A DNA stretch of 64,000 nucleotides, from contig NZ_JANHLC010000003.1 in assembly GCF_028682395.1 (NCBI RefSeq), positions 372,001-436,000 on the forward strand, written 5' to 3'. Both the position numbers and the translations under genes were made by a program. This stretch comes from Pseudomonas putida (GTDB lineage Bacteria; Pseudomonadota; Gammaproteobacteria; Pseudomonadales; Pseudomonadaceae). Shown in pieces: positions 48,643 to 60,891 of this stretch. Below the pieces are notes generated by a model. That model did no database searches. It saw only the letters and a program-made list of their open reading frames with translations, and was not told where the DNA came from. The stretch's first letter is position 1. Every line of letters begins with the position of its first letter.

Positions 48643-50031
48643 ATGAAGCATCCCGTACACGTCGAGCTCAAGGCCATCCTACGCCTGGCCGGCCCGCTGA
48701 TCGCCTCGCAGTTGGCCCACATGCTGATGCTGCTGACCGACACCGTGATGATGGCCAAGATCAGCCCCGAAGCACTGGCGGGCGGCGGCCTTGGTGCAGC
48801 CAGCTATTCGTTCGTGTCGATCTTCTGCATTGGCGTGATCGCCGCGGTCGGTACCCTGGTCTCGATTCGCCATGGCGCCGGCGATAGCGAAGGCGCTACC
48901 CGCCTGACCCAGGCCGGACTCTGGCTAGCCTGGGCCATGGCGCTGGTCGCTGGCCTGCTGCTATGGAACCTCAAACCGATTCTGCTGCTGTTTGGCCAGA
49001 CCGCCAGCAATGTGGAAGCCGCCGGCCAGTTCCTGTTGATGCTGCCCTTTGCCCTGCCCGGCTACCTGAGCTTCATGGCGCTGCGCGGCTTCACCAGTGC
49101 TCTCGGCCGGCCGACGCCCGTGATGGTGATCAGCCTGATCGGCACCGTCGCCAATTTCGTACTCAATTACGCGCTGATCGAAGGGTTGTTTGGCCTGCCG
49201 AAGCTGGGGTTGATGGGCATCGGCCTGGTCACCGCGATTGTCGCCAATGCCATGGCCCTCGGGCTTGCCTGGCATATCCGCCGCCATCGCGCCTACGCCG
49301 CCTACCCTCTGCGCCAGGGCCTGATGCGGCCCAAGAGCGACTACCTGCGCGAACTTTGGCGCCTGGGCCTGCCGATTGGCGGTACCTATGCGGTGGAGGT
49401 CGGCCTGTTTGCCTTCGCCGCATTGTGCATGGGCACCATGGGCAGCACGCAACTGGCGGCGCATCAGATCGCGCTGCAGATCGTGTCGGTGGCGTTTATG
49501 GTTCCGGCGGGGATGTCCTACGCAATCACCATGCGTATCGGCCAACACTATGGTGGCGGCCAACTACTGGCCGCACGCCTGGCAGGGCGGGTCGGGATTG
49601 CTTTTGGCGCCCTGGTGATGCTCGGCTTCGCCGCGCTGTTCTGGCTGCTGCCCTATCAACTGGTGGGGCTGTTCCTGGACCGCAACGACCCGGCCTTCAC
49701 CGACGTGATCGAGCTCGCGGTGAGCCTGCTGGTGGTCGCCGCCTGGTTCGAACTGTTCGATGGCACCCAGACCATCGCCATGGGCGCGATCCGTGGGCTC
49801 AAGGATGCCAAGACCACCTTTCTGGTGGGATTGGGCTGCTACTGGTTGATTGGCGCGCCTGCCGCCTGGACCATGGCCTTCAGCCTGGGCTGGGGCCCGA
49901 CCGGGGTCTGGTGGGGCCTGGCCCTGGGGCTGGCCTGTGCCGCCATCGGCCTGACCCTCGCATTCGAGTGGCGCATGACCCGCATGCTCAAGCGCGAACC
50001 TCAGAGGGTCGCGCCGACCACTGCCTGCTGA
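48643..50031 (+). CDS. MATE family multidrug efflux pump
   Basis: A 462-residue NorM-type exporter with twelve hydrophobic helices. LAGPLIASQLAHMLMLLTDTVMMAKIS in the first helix, and GAASYSFVSIFCIGVIAAVGTLVS and AHQIALQIVSVAFMVPAGMSYAITMRIGQ later, are family blocks. It exports drugs in exchange for cations; P. aeruginosa PmpM is a H+-coupled relative. The divergent LysR gene may regulate it. The last 31 bases overlap the 3' end of the convergent GGDEF/EAL gene. Confidence 0.92.
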   Translation: MKHPVHVELKAILRLAGPLIASQLAHMLMLLTDTVMMAKISPEALAGGGLGAASYSFVSIFCIGVIAAVGTLVSIRHGAGDSEGATRLTQAGLWLAWAMALVAGLLLWNLKPILLLFGQTASNVEAAGQFLLMLPFALPGYLSFMALRGFTSALGRPTPVMVISLIGTVANFVLNYALIEGLFGLPKLGLMGIGLVTAIVANAMALGLAWHIRRHRAYAAYPLRQGLMRPKSDYLRELWRLGLPIGGTYAVEVGLFAFAALCMGTMGSTQLAAHQIALQIVSVAFMVPAGMSYAITMRIGQHYGGGQLLAARLAGRVGIAFGALVMLGFAALFWLLPYQLVGLFLDRNDPAFTDVIELAVSLLVVAAWFELFDGTQTIAMGAIRGLKDAKTTFLVGLGCYWLIGAPAAWTMAFSLGWGPTGVWWGLALGLACAAIGLTLAFEWRMTRMLKREPQRVAPTTAC

Positions 50032-51674
50032 CTCACGCCAAACGTCAGGTAATCCACCAGTTCCGCCAAGGGCAAAGGCTTGCTGATCAGATACCCCTGC
50101 ACCTGGTCGCAGCCAAAGCCCCTGAGCAACTCAAGTTGCTCGGGGGTTTCAACGCCTTCGGCGACGACTTCCAACTGCAGGTTGTGGGCGAGATTGATCA
50201 TGGCGTGGACCAGCTTGCGGTTTTCCTCACGCAACTCCATGCCGCCGACAAAACTCTTGTCCACCTTGAGCAGTGCGATAGGCAGGCTGTTCAGGTGCAC
50301 AAACGAGGAAAAGCCGGTGCCGAAATCATCCAGGGAAAAGCGCACGCCCAACTGACCCAGGGCATCCATGGTCTGCTTGACCAGGTCGCTGCGGCGCATC
50401 ACCGCCGTTTCCGTCAGCTCGAACTCCAACCAGCGCGCCTCAACGCCACGCTCGGCAATCAGCCGGCCCAGGGTCGCCAGCAACTGGCTGTCCTGGAACT
50501 GGCGAAACGACAGGTTGATCGCCATATGCAACGCCGGCAGGCCCCGTTCGCGTAGCGCCTGCATATCGCGCAGCGCGCGGGAAATCACCCAGTAGCCAAG
50601 CGGTACGATCAACCCGCTCTGTTCGGCCAGCGGCACGAACTCGCTGGGGGGCAACAGCCCGCGTTCGCCATGGCGCCAGCGCACCAAGGCTTCCAGGCCG
50701 ACGATCTGCCCACTGCCCAGGTCCAGGCGTGGCTGGTAATGCAACTCCAGCTCATCGCGACGCAACGCCCGGCGCAGTTCGCTCTCTAGGTCGGCGAGGC
50801 TGCGCGCATGGCGGTTGATACGCTCGTTGAACACATGAAAGGTGCAGCCTTGAATACTCTTGGCCTGCTGCATGGCGATATGCGCATGCCACATCAGCGG
50901 GTCAGCCCCGGCTTTGGCTCGCGCATGGGCAATGCCCAGGCTGCAGCCGATCAGCAGGCTTTCGCCATCGATCCAGTAAGGCTCGGACAGGGCTTCAGTA
51001 ATGCGTTCGGCAATCGCTTCGGCACGCTCGGGCGCGCGGCGGGTATCGATCAGCAGGGCAAACTCGTCGCTGCCCAGGCGCGACACGCAATCGCCCGCTT
51101 CCAGCTGGTTTTTGAGGCGTGCAACCACTTGCAGGATCAGCCGGTCGCCGGCCTGGTGGCCCAAGGCATCGTTGGCGTGGCGAAAGTTATCCAGGTCCAG
51201 GTGCCCAAGGGCGACGCCCCGGCCTTCGTTCTCGGCCAGACGCGCTGCCAGCAAAGCCTGGAAGCCCTGGCGATTGGCGATACCGGTCAAGGGATCTTCC
51301 TCGGCCAGGCGCTGCAACGTATGTTCCAACACCCCGCGCTCGCGCACATGGCGCAGGCAACGACGCAGCACATCGGCGTTGAGGGCGCCACGCACCAGCC
51401 AGTCACTGACCCCCAGCGGCGCCAGCAGCGGTTCCTCTTCCAGCAGCAATACGCTGGGGAGGCTGCATCGCCTGGGCGCCGGCTGCAGGGCAGGCACCGT
51501 CAACACAATGGCTGCCACGCCATGGTCGAACAGGTTGCTGACCGACTCCCAGTTCGGTGCACTGATCAGTACGGCACTGTCGCCCAATGGCACGAGGCAC
51601 TCGCGCAACAGCGCCGCCCAGCCAGGCTCCTCGGCCAGTAACAGCAAACGCAAGGGTTCGACAGGCGTAGACAA
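50001..51674 (-). CDS. proE: GGDEF/EAL c-di-GMP phosphodiesterase (ProE-like)
   Basis: A 557-residue protein: residues 1-115 a receiver-like N terminus, about 120-285 a GGDEF domain whose signature is degraded to RLGSDEFALL with no RxxD inhibitory site before it, and about 300-545 an EAL domain. The EAL active site is complete (EALVRW, INLS, ELTE, DDFGTG, VDKSF, EGVET, QGYLISKP), so it should degrade c-di-GMP. The position matches P. aeruginosa ProE (PA5295), from which I take the symbol. The start is TTG 51674, after GGGAGTCAGC. A Fur-box-like sequence lies upstream. Confidence 0.88.
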   Translation of the reverse strand: MSTPVEPLRLLLLAEEPGWAALLRECLVPLGDSAVLISAPNWESVSNLFDHGVAAIVLTVPALQPAPRRCSLPSVLLLEEEPLLAPLGVSDWLVRGALNADVLRRCLRHVRERGVLEHTLQRLAEEDPLTGIANRQGFQALLAARLAENEGRGVALGHLDLDNFRHANDALGHQAGDRLILQVVARLKNQLEAGDCVSRLGSDEFALLIDTRRAPERAEAIAERITEALSEPYWIDGESLLIGCSLGIAHARAKAGADPLMWHAHIAMQQAKSIQGCTFHVFNERINRHARSLADLESELRRALRRDELELHYQPRLDLGSGQIVGLEALVRWRHGERGLLPPSEFVPLAEQSGLIVPLGYWVISRALRDMQALRERGLPALHMAINLSFRQFQDSQLLATLGRLIAERGVEARWLEFELTETAVMRRSDLVKQTMDALGQLGVRFSLDDFGTGFSSFVHLNSLPIALLKVDKSFVGGMELREENRKLVHAMINLAHNLQLEVVAEGVETPEQLELLRGFGCDQVQGYLISKPLPLAELVDYLTFGVSQQAVVGATL

Positions 51675-51714
51675 GCTGACTCCCTAGACTTCGCAAAAAA
51701 CGTTGGCGGTCGGC

Positions 51715-51757
51715 ATTATGACGTGCGGGTAGGCAATGATAAATGATATTGATTATC
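51715..51757 (-). promoter_or_regulatory. Fur-box-like operator and promoter before proE
   Basis: The 19 bases at 51739-51757 match the Fur consensus GATAATGATAATCATTATC at 14 positions. On the minus strand a possible promoter, -35 TTTATC (51738-51743) and -10 CATAAT (51715-51720) spaced by 17, overlaps it. Iron-bound Fur would repress the phosphodiesterase gene. This is inference from sequence alone. Confidence 0.5.
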
Positions 51758-51940
51758 AAACGCCGATTTGTATTGAGCCAAACCCTACAGTAGACGGGTT
51801 TTGTGTGCGCATCCTGCGGGAAAGTATCAAAACCGGCAAATTTAGATCGCGTGCTACGTCACAGTGTCGGAGAGTCGCGGCAATATCTGTCCAGCCTGTT
51901 AAAATGCCCGCCCTTTTTGCAAACGACTCCCTACTTCGTC

Positions 51941-53950
<2,010 letters not shown>

Positions 53951-53995
53951 CGACTACTTTTTAAAACTGATTCCAGCGCACCAAGCGCTATTTGA

Positions 53996-54574
<579 letters not shown>

Positions 54575-54588
54575 GGTTGCTGCGTACT

Positions 54589-54611
54589 CCGGCGTCTGCT
54601 TCAGACGCCGG
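54589..54611. terminator. Hairpin between xpt and the acetyl-CoA hydrolase gene
   Basis: CCGGCGTCTG (54589-54598) pairs perfectly with CAGACGCCGG (54602-54611) with a 3-base loop, between two convergent genes. There is no T tract, so intrinsic termination would be weak; it may mark message ends or stabilise them. Confidence 0.45.
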
Positions 54612-54614
54612 TGA

Positions 54615-56540
54615 TCAGCGGCTGCGGGCCGTGGCCTGCAACCCTGCCAACAGCAGGCGCTGATACAGCTCCTCGCGCAGGCCTTCAGGCTGTGCCAGAC
54701 GCATACGCTGCAAATGGGCCGGGAAAACCGAGGGCGCTGGCGCGTCGAGCGTCGCCCTGCCCAACTGGAAAATCTCGCTGACCTTGAATCGGCTTTTCAG
54801 CCAGTTAAGGGCCCGCAACAGGTCCTTCTCCACTGCGGTGAAATCACTGCCCAGCGGATACTCCACAAACAACGAGGGGTGCCGATCGGCAATCGCTTGC
54901 AACCGCTGCGGGCTGTTATCGGCAAAGCGCGGATCGAGACGAAAGTCCGCCGGGAGCTTACCGGCCTTGCGCGCCCGCTCGATCAGCCCCGGCTGAAAGC
55001 GCGAGTCGCTGATATTGAGCAGGGCCTCGACCACTGCCGCATCGGTCTTGCCACGCAGGTCGGCGATCCCGTACTCGGTCACCACGATATCGCGCAGGTG
55101 CCGAGGAATGGTGCAATGGCCGTACTCCCAGACAATATTAGAACTGACCTCGCCTGCGGACTCGCGCCAACTGCGCAGGATCAGCACCGAGCGCGCATCA
55201 TGCAGCGCATGGGCCTGGGCAACAAAGTTGTATTGGCCACCCACCCCGCTCAGCACACGACCGTCCTCCAGCTGGTCGGCCACTCCGGCACCGAGCAGGG
55301 TCATGGTAAAAGCGCTGTTGATAAAGCGTGCATCCCGACGCTGCAAGCGCTTGAGCGCTTCGTCGCCATAGAGTTCGTTGATGTAGCTGATGGCCGTCAT
55401 GTTGAATTCGGCCAGCCGACTGTGGGGCAACTCGCGCAAACGCTGATAGTAGCTGCGCGGGCCAAGGAAGAAACCGCCATGTACGCAGACGCCACCGGCC
55501 TGCGTGCTGTCGAGCGTGCCGGCATTGGCCTGGCGCTGCACCTCGATATCGGCATACACCTTGCGCCGGACAATACCGGCATCCGCCAGTACCAGCAGGC
55601 CGTTGACGAACATCTCGCTGCACCCATAAAGCCCATGGACAAACGCCTCGCGCCCGCCCTCGGCTTCGATCAACGGCCGCCAGGGTGAGACATCGATATC
55701 ATCGAGCAACGCCTGATAGGCGCCATTATCGGCATGACGCGTCAGCACTGCGGCCGTCAGCGCATCGCCCATGGCACCGATGCCGATCTGCAGGGTGCCG
55801 CCATCGCGCACCAGCGTGCTGGCATGCAAACCGATAAAGTGGTCCTGATTCCCGACCGGCATATTCGGCGTGGAAAACAGCGTGGTGCGTTCCGACTCGT
55901 CGATCAGCAGGTCGAAGTCCTGACTGTCGAGCTCCGAGTCGCCAGGCATATAGGGCAAGTCGTCGTGCACCTGGGCCAGCAGCAGGATGGTTTCACCCGC
56001 AGCGCGGCGCTTGGCGATCATCGGCAATAGATCCAGGGTCACATCCGGGTTGCAACTGAGGCTCAACCGGTCCGGGTTACGCGAGTCGCGCGCAACCAGT
56101 TGCGCGACCAGGTTCAGGCCAGCGGCATTGATATCCCGAGCGGCATGGCTGTAATTGCTGCTGATGTAATCCTGCTGCGCCGACGTGCTGTTGAGCAGGC
56201 TGCCGGGCTGCAGGAAAAACTGCTCGATATGGATATTGGCCGGCAGGCGGTCATGGCGCAGGTCCGCCAGATAATCGAGTTCAAGGTAGTCGCCGAACAC
56301 CCGCTCGTTGAAGGGTTCGAGGAAGCGGCGCTGCAAGCCTTCACCCAGGGCCGGCCGACCCAGGCTCAAGGCGGTATAGATCGTCAGTTGACGCTCCGGC
56401 AACTGGGCGATGCGCTTATACAAGGCGTTGACGAAACGATTGGGTTTGCCCAGCCCCAGCGGCATTGCCAGGTGAATATGCGCGGGCAACTGCGCCAACA
56501 CTGTATCGACGGCATGTTCAATAGAACAGGACTGCACCAT
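54615..56540 (-). CDS. Acetyl-CoA hydrolase/transferase family protein
   Basis: A 641-residue member of the acetyl-CoA hydrolase/transferase family (class I CoA-transferase fold). IHLAMPLGLGKPNRFVNALYK starts the first domain, and the C-terminal domain holds GGQYNFV, SSNIVWEYGH and VVTEYGIADLRGKT, where the Glu is the expected acyl-enzyme residue. It is longer than the usual 500-residue enzymes. The substrate is unknown. ATG 56540 follows GGAGGGTCCA. Confidence 0.88.
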   Translation of the reverse strand: MVQSCSIEHAVDTVLAQLPAHIHLAMPLGLGKPNRFVNALYKRIAQLPERQLTIYTALSLGRPALGEGLQRRFLEPFNERVFGDYLELDYLADLRHDRLPANIHIEQFFLQPGSLLNSTSAQQDYISSNYSHAARDINAAGLNLVAQLVARDSRNPDRLSLSCNPDVTLDLLPMIAKRRAAGETILLLAQVHDDLPYMPGDSELDSQDFDLLIDESERTTLFSTPNMPVGNQDHFIGLHASTLVRDGGTLQIGIGAMGDALTAAVLTRHADNGAYQALLDDIDVSPWRPLIEAEGGREAFVHGLYGCSEMFVNGLLVLADAGIVRRKVYADIEVQRQANAGTLDSTQAGGVCVHGGFFLGPRSYYQRLRELPHSRLAEFNMTAISYINELYGDEALKRLQRRDARFINSAFTMTLLGAGVADQLEDGRVLSGVGGQYNFVAQAHALHDARSVLILRSWRESAGEVSSNIVWEYGHCTIPRHLRDIVVTEYGIADLRGKTDAAVVEALLNISDSRFQPGLIERARKAGKLPADFRLDPRFADNSPQRLQAIADRHPSLFVEYPLGSDFTAVEKDLLRALNWLKSRFKVSEIFQLGRATLDAPAPSVFPAHLQRMRLAQPEGLREELYQRLLLAGLQATARSR

Positions 56541-56634
56541 TGGACCCTCCACGGACCTTCCCTGAATTGAGGTTGGACCGAGCTTGCCGGGTCTTTGCTG
56601 CATTGAACAGGCTGGAAGATGAAATTACAGGCAC

Positions 56635-56662
56635 AAAAAAGCCGCTCGTAAGCGGCTTTTTT
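56635..56662 (-). terminator. Bidirectional terminator after the cytochrome c5 gene
   Basis: AAAAAAGCCGCT and AGCGGCTTTTTT form a strong stem with loop CGTA (about 56635-56662) and T runs on both strands. It stands 14 bases past the cytochrome stop codon. Confidence 0.92.
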
Positions 56663-56675
56663 GAGGAAGATCGGC

Positions 56676-57101
56676 TTATTTCAGCCCGGACATCTTCTCG
56701 ATGGCGCCTTTGAGGTCGTCATCCGAGCAATCAGCGCAAGTGCCTTTTGGCGGCATGGCGTTGATACCGGTGATGGCCTTGGCCAGGATACCGTCGAGGC
56801 CACCCTGGTGGTCGGCACGCTCTTTCCAGGCTGCAGTGTCACCGATTTTCGGTGCGCCCAACAGGCCAGTGCCATGACAGGCGTTGCAGTGCTTGGCGAT
56901 GATTTCATCGGGGGTTTTCGAACCGCCGCCGCCTGCCGAAGCAGCGACTTCCATCCCTTTGCATTCCTGACCCTGAACGCACACCTGACCCACTGGCTCA
57001 AGGCGCTTGGCGATGTCGTCGTTGGTCGCAGCTTGAGCGCCGACTGCCCAAAGGGCCAATACGGTTGCTGGTACAGCCAGCATTTTCATAATTAGGTTCA
57101 C
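56676..57101 (-). CDS. cycB: Cytochrome c5 family protein
   Basis: A 141-residue periplasmic monohaem cytochrome. It has a signal peptide (MKMLAVPATVLALWAVGAQA), a linker with CVQGQEC, then the haem motif CNACHGTG and the axial Met in INAMPPKGTCADC. The last two cysteines (CADC) are typical of cytochrome c5. It probably carries electrons in the periplasm. GTG 57101 is chosen for its GAGGG ribosome binding site; ATG 57089 is possible but lacks one. The symbol follows the P. aeruginosa name at this position. Confidence 0.9.
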   Translation of the reverse strand: MNLIMKMLAVPATVLALWAVGAQAATNDDIAKRLEPVGQVCVQGQECKGMEVAASAGGGGSKTPDEIIAKHCNACHGTGLLGAPKIGDTAAWKERADHQGGLDGILAKAITGINAMPPKGTCADCSDDDLKGAIEKMSGLK

Positions 57102-57270
57102 ACGTACACCCTCATGGTGGCTAGTCACGCCCACGGCCACGGTTTCGCGGGCGGGCGCAAGTATAACGGTTAGCCCGCCACTCTGAAACAACCCTAAAGT
57201 CGAAGGGGAATTAGAAGTAGCGAATTACTGCTGTGGGCACCGCTGAAAACCACACAGGGCGCCTCTCTGG

Positions 57271-57819
57271 TTAAAAGTTCGCGGGCGTGGCTGCGCTGAT
57301 TAGTCGCGCCGGCGCATCGAACGGATTGCGGAAACGGTGGGGCTTGGTGCTTTCAAAATAGTAGCTGTCGCCGGCTTCGAGCAGAAAAGTCTCCAGGCCG
57401 ACCACCAGTTCCAGCCGACCTTCGACCAGGATTCCGGTTTCCTCGCCTTCGTGGGTGAGCATTTCCTCGCCAGTATCGGCACCCGGCGGGTAGATCTCGT
57501 TGAGGAACGCAATCGCCCGACTGGGGTGCGCCCTGCCGACCAACTTCATGGTCACGGCGCCATCGGATATATCGATGAGTTCGTTGGCCTTGTAGACGAT
57601 CTGGGTCGGGTTTTCCTGAAGGACTTCTTCGGAAAAGAACTCGACCATCGACATGGGAATACCGCCCAACACCTTCCTCAGCGAACTGATGGAGGGGCTG
57701 ACACTATTCTTCTCGATCATCGAAATGGTGCTGTTGGTCACGCCGGCACGCTTGGCAAGTTCTCGCTGCGACAGACCTTTGAGCTTACGGATGGATTGCA
57801 GTCGTTCACCGACGTCCAA
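57271..57819 (-). CDS. pauR: PauR-like XRE/cupin polyamine regulator
   Basis: A 182-residue repressor with an N-terminal helix-turn-helix of the XRE type (ERLQSIRKLKGLSQRELAKRAGVTNSTISMIEKN) and a C-terminal cupin domain (EEMLTHEGEETGILVEGRLELV, YYFESTKPHRFRN). P. aeruginosa PauR (PA5301) represses the putrescine and other polyamine catabolic genes, and its gene likewise lies beside dadX. The start is TTG 57819, after AGGAGG with 8-base spacing. It is downstream of dadX on the same strand. Confidence 0.92.
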   Translation of the reverse strand: MDVGERLQSIRKLKGLSQRELAKRAGVTNSTISMIEKNSVSPSISSLRKVLGGIPMSMVEFFSEEVLQENPTQIVYKANELIDISDGAVTMKLVGRAHPSRAIAFLNEIYPPGADTGEEMLTHEGEETGILVEGRLELVVGLETFLLEAGDSYYFESTKPHRFRNPFDAPARLISAATPANF

Positions 57820-57946
57820 TGCGGCAGCCTCCTAGGGATCAGGCGATGTTGTAATTGAGCGTTATCATGGCATAGCGTTCAGTATTTACAACACTTGGGC
57901 CTGTATCCCTTGCGGCAGGACGTCCGTGTGATGCGTGGGCTGCGCG

Positions 57947-59020
57947 CTAGCTACCGGAGTAGAGCCGCGGCACTCGACGCAGATTGCAGAAAATTTCGTA
58001 GGGGATGGTCTCGGCCTGCGCCGCGACATCGCTGGCCAGGATGTCACGCCCCCACAACTGCACGGTCGACCCCAGCCCGGCCTGCGGTACATCGGTCAGG
58101 TCGATGCAGAGCATATCCATCGACACCCGCCCCACGAGCTGGCTGCGCTGACCGGCGACCAGCACCGGCGTACCGGTGGGCGCATGACGCGGGTAACCGT
58201 CGGCATAGCCCATGGCGACCACACCGATTCGCATCGGCTTGGGCGTAATGAATTTCGCGCCATAACCGACCGGCTCGCCGGCCGGCAGCTCACGCACGCA
58301 GATGACTTTCGATTCCAGCGTCATCACCGGTTGCAAGCGAGCCGCCAGCGCGTTGGTCTCCTCGAACGGGGTCGAGCCATACAGCATGATGCCCGGGCGT
58401 ACCCAGTCGCTGGGAATCTGCGGCCAGCCCAGCAGTGCCGGGGAATTACGCAGGCTGACCTCGGCCGCCAGCCCCTGGCGCGCCGCCTCGAACACCGCCA
58501 CCTGCTCGCTGCTGCAGGTCGAACCCGGCTCATCGGCGCGGGCAAAGTGGCTCATCAGGACGATCTTCGCAACCTTGCCGCTGGCCAGCAGACGCTGATA
58601 AGCCTGCGCGTAATCCTTGGGATGCAAGCCGACGCGGTGCATACCCGAGTCGAGCTTGAGCCAGATATTCAGGGGGCGAGCCACTCGCGCCTGCTCGATC
58701 GCTTCCAACTGCCAGAGTGAATGCACCACGCACCAGAAGTCGTGCTCAACGATCAGCCCCAGCTCGTCGGCTTCGAAAAAACCTTCCAGCAGCAGCACCG
58801 GCGCCCGAATCCCGGCAGCGCGCAGCTCGAGCGCTTCTTCAATGCAAGCTACGGCGAAACCATCGGCCTCGGCCTCCAGAGCCTGGGCGCAACGTACGGC
58901 ACCATGGCCGTAGGCATCAGCCTTGATCACGGCAAGGGCCTTGGCCCCCGACACTTCACGGGCCAGTTGGTAGTTGTGACGCAGGGCTTGAAGATCGATC
59001 AGGGCACGAGCAGGACGCAT
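57947..59020 (-). CDS. dadX: Catabolic alanine racemase DadX
   Basis: A 357-residue PLP-dependent racemase that converts L- and D-alanine. Lys33 ([11 protein letters not shown]) binds the cofactor, and the second base is the Tyr in [13 protein letters not shown] near the C terminus is typical. Its place in the dadA-RidA-dadX run marks it as the catabolic racemase rather than the biosynthetic Alr. It ends 127 bases before pauR. Confidence 0.96.
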   Translation of the reverse strand: MRPARALIDLQALRHNYQLAREVSGAKALAVIKADAYGHGAVRCAQALEAEADGFAVACIEEALELRAAGIRAPVLLLEGFFEADELGLIVEHDFWCVVHSLWQLEAIEQARVARPLNIWLKLDSGMHRVGLHPKDYAQAYQRLLASGKVAKIVLMSHFARADEPGSTCSSEQVAVFEAARQGLAAEVSLRNSPALLGWPQIPSDWVRPGIMLYGSTPFEETNALAARLQPVMTLESKVICVRELPAGEPVGYGAKFITPKPMRIGVVAMGYADGYPRHAPTGTPVLVAGQRSQLVGRVSMDMLCIDLTDVPQAGLGSTVQLWGRDILASDVAAQAETIPYEIFCNLRRVPRLYSGS

Positions 59021-59108
59021 GGCGGCAGACTTCTAGACGGTCGTTGGGAATAAAAAGCGGTATGGACCGGCGGCAAACCGCCCGCCATACCGCAAGAGGG
59101 ACTGTGAC

Positions 59109-59462
59109 TTACGGCAGAGCGGCCACGACGGACAGCTCGACCAGGATTTGCGGCTCGCACAATTTGGCCTCGACGGTGGCCCGGGTCGGCGCCACGCCTT
59201 TAGGCAACCACTTGTCCCAGACCGCATTCATGCCAGCGAAATCGGCATCGATATCCTTCAGGTAGATCGTCACCGACAGCAGACGGGTTTTGTCGGTGCC
59301 TGCCAGATCCAGCAAACGCTCGATACTGGCCAGGGCTTCACGGGTCTGCTTTTCAATCCCGGCGTTCATATCGTCGCCGACTTGCCCTGCCAGATACACG
59401 GTCCCGTTATGGGTCACGATCTGGCTCAGTCGCTCATTGGTGAGCTGGCGCTGGATTGACAT
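59109..59462 (-). CDS. RidA family deaminase
   Basis: A 117-residue Rid-family protein with [42 protein letters not shown] and the ligand Arg in [14 protein letters not shown]. Rid proteins hydrolyse reactive imines. Between dadA and dadX it likely clears the imine released by D-amino acid oxidation, which is inference from context. Its ATG is 29 bases inside the dadA end, with AGGAGACTGC as ribosome binding site. Confidence 0.92.
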   Translation of the reverse strand: MSIQRQLTNERLSQIVTHNGTVYLAGQVGDDMNAGIEKQTREALASIERLLDLAGTDKTRLLSVTIYLKDIDADFAGMNAVWDKWLPKGVAPTRATVEAKLCEPQILVELSVVAALP

Positions 59463-60735
59463 GTTTTGCAGTCTCCTGAGGGTTGCCATAACGGGAAATA
59501 TCAAGGCCTTCGGCACTGATCTGCGGCGTTTTACGCGCCATCAGGTCGGCAAGCAAGCGCCCGGAGCCACACGCCATGGTCCAACCGAGGGTGCCATGGC
59601 CGGTGTTGAGGTACAGATTACGGAACGTAGTGCCACCGACAATCGGCGTACCGTCCGGCGTGGTCGGGCGCAAACCGGTCCAGAAACTGGCCTGGGACAG
59701 ATCGCCGCCCTGCGGGTAGAGATCGCCCACGATCATTTCCAGGGTTTCGCGCCGACGCGGATTGAGCGACAGGTCGAAGCCGGCGATTTCCGCCATGCCG
59801 CCCACGCGGATACGGTTGTCGAAACGGGTGATCGCGACTTTGTAGGTCTCGTCGAGAATGGTCGAAGTCGGTGCCATGGCCGGATTGGTGATCGGCACGG
59901 TCAGTGAGTAACCCTTGAGCGGGTAGACCGGCGCCTTGATGCCAAGCGGCTTGAGCAATTGCGGCGAGTAGCTGCCCAGCGCGAGGACATAGCGATCAGC
60001 GGTTTCCAGCTTGCCATCGATCCAGACACCATTGATCCGGTCACCGGCATGGTCCAGACGCTCGATATTCTGGCCATAGCGGAATTCCACCCCGAGCTTG
60101 ACGGCCATTTCCGCCAGGCGGGTGGTGAAGATCTGGCAGTCACCCGTCTGGTCGTTGGGCAGGCGCAGGGCACCGGCCAGGATATCGGTGACACTGGCCA
60201 GCGCTGGCTCGACCCGGGCGATACCGGCTCGGTCGAGCAGCTCGAAGGGCACGCCGGACTCCTTGAGCACGGCAATATCCTTGGCCGCGCCATCCAACTG
60301 GGCCTGGGTGCGGAACAACTGAGTGGTCCCCAGCGTACGGCCTTCGTAGGCGATACCGGTTTCGGCGCGCAGTTCGTCGAGGCAGTCGCGGCTGTACTCG
60401 GACAGGCGGACCATGCGCTCCTTGTTGACGGCATAGCGATTGGCGGTGCAGTTGCGCAGCATCTGCGCCATCCACAGGTACTGGTCAATGTCGGCGGTGG
60501 CCTTGATCGCCAACGGCGCGTGGCGCTGCAGCAGCCATTTGATGGCCTTGAGCGGCACACCCGGCGCGGCCCACGGCGAGGCGTAGCCGGGCGACACCTG
60601 GCCGGCGTTGGCAAAGCTGGTTTCCATCGCTACGGCTGGCTGGCGGTCGACCACGACCACCTCGAAGCCGGCACGGGCCAGATAATAGGCGCTGGCGGTA
60701 CCAATGACGCCGCTACCCAATACCAGAACTCGCAT
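59434..60735 (-). CDS. dadA: D-amino acid dehydrogenase DadA
   Basis: A 433-residue FAD flavoprotein that oxidises D-alanine to pyruvate and ammonia and passes electrons to the respiratory chain. The FAD loop is [21 protein letters not shown] at the start; [18 protein letters not shown] and [14 protein letters not shown] are DadA blocks. DadX supplies D-alanine. It is divergent from dadR, and the 29-base overlap with the RidA gene suggests co-translation. Confidence 0.96.
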   Translation of the reverse strand: MRVLVLGSGVIGTASAYYLARAGFEVVVVDRQPAVAMETSFANAGQVSPGYASPWAAPGVPLKAIKWLLQRHAPLAIKATADIDQYLWMAQMLRNCTANRYAVNKERMVRLSEYSRDCLDELRAETGIAYEGRTLGTTQLFRTQAQLDGAAKDIAVLKESGVPFELLDRAGIARVEPALASVTDILAGALRLPNDQTGDCQIFTTRLAEMAVKLGVEFRYGQNIERLDHAGDRINGVWIDGKLETADRYVLALGSYSPQLLKPLGIKAPVYPLKGYSLTVPITNPAMAPTSTILDETYKVAITRFDNRIRVGGMAEIAGFDLSLNPRRRETLEMIVGDLYPQGGDLSQASFWTGLRPTTPDGTPIVGGTTFRNLYLNTGHGTLGWTMACGSGRLLADLMARKTPQISAEGLDISRYGNPQETAKHVNPAPAHQ

Positions 60736-60891
60736 CTCTATATCCCTCATCGCGGCCAGCCGCGCACGTTTGTTGTTTTGCGCAAAGATGGGTGCAGTAT
60801 AGGAAGCAATAGCCAGTGCTTTTCACTGTATAAATGCCTATATTTGGCGACAATTCTCGGCACAAACCCTTTTGACGGAGGGGCATCCCCT
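60736..60891. promoter_or_regulatory. dadA-dadR divergent control region
   Basis: A 156-base region, AT-rich in its middle (about 60797-60850), between the DadR gene and its expected target dadA. It includes the palindrome TTTGCGCAAA at 60777-60786 and a TATACT on the minus strand about 65 bases before dadA that could serve as -10. Lrp-type proteins bind poorly conserved AT-rich sites, so I cannot fix the exact sites. Confidence 0.45.
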
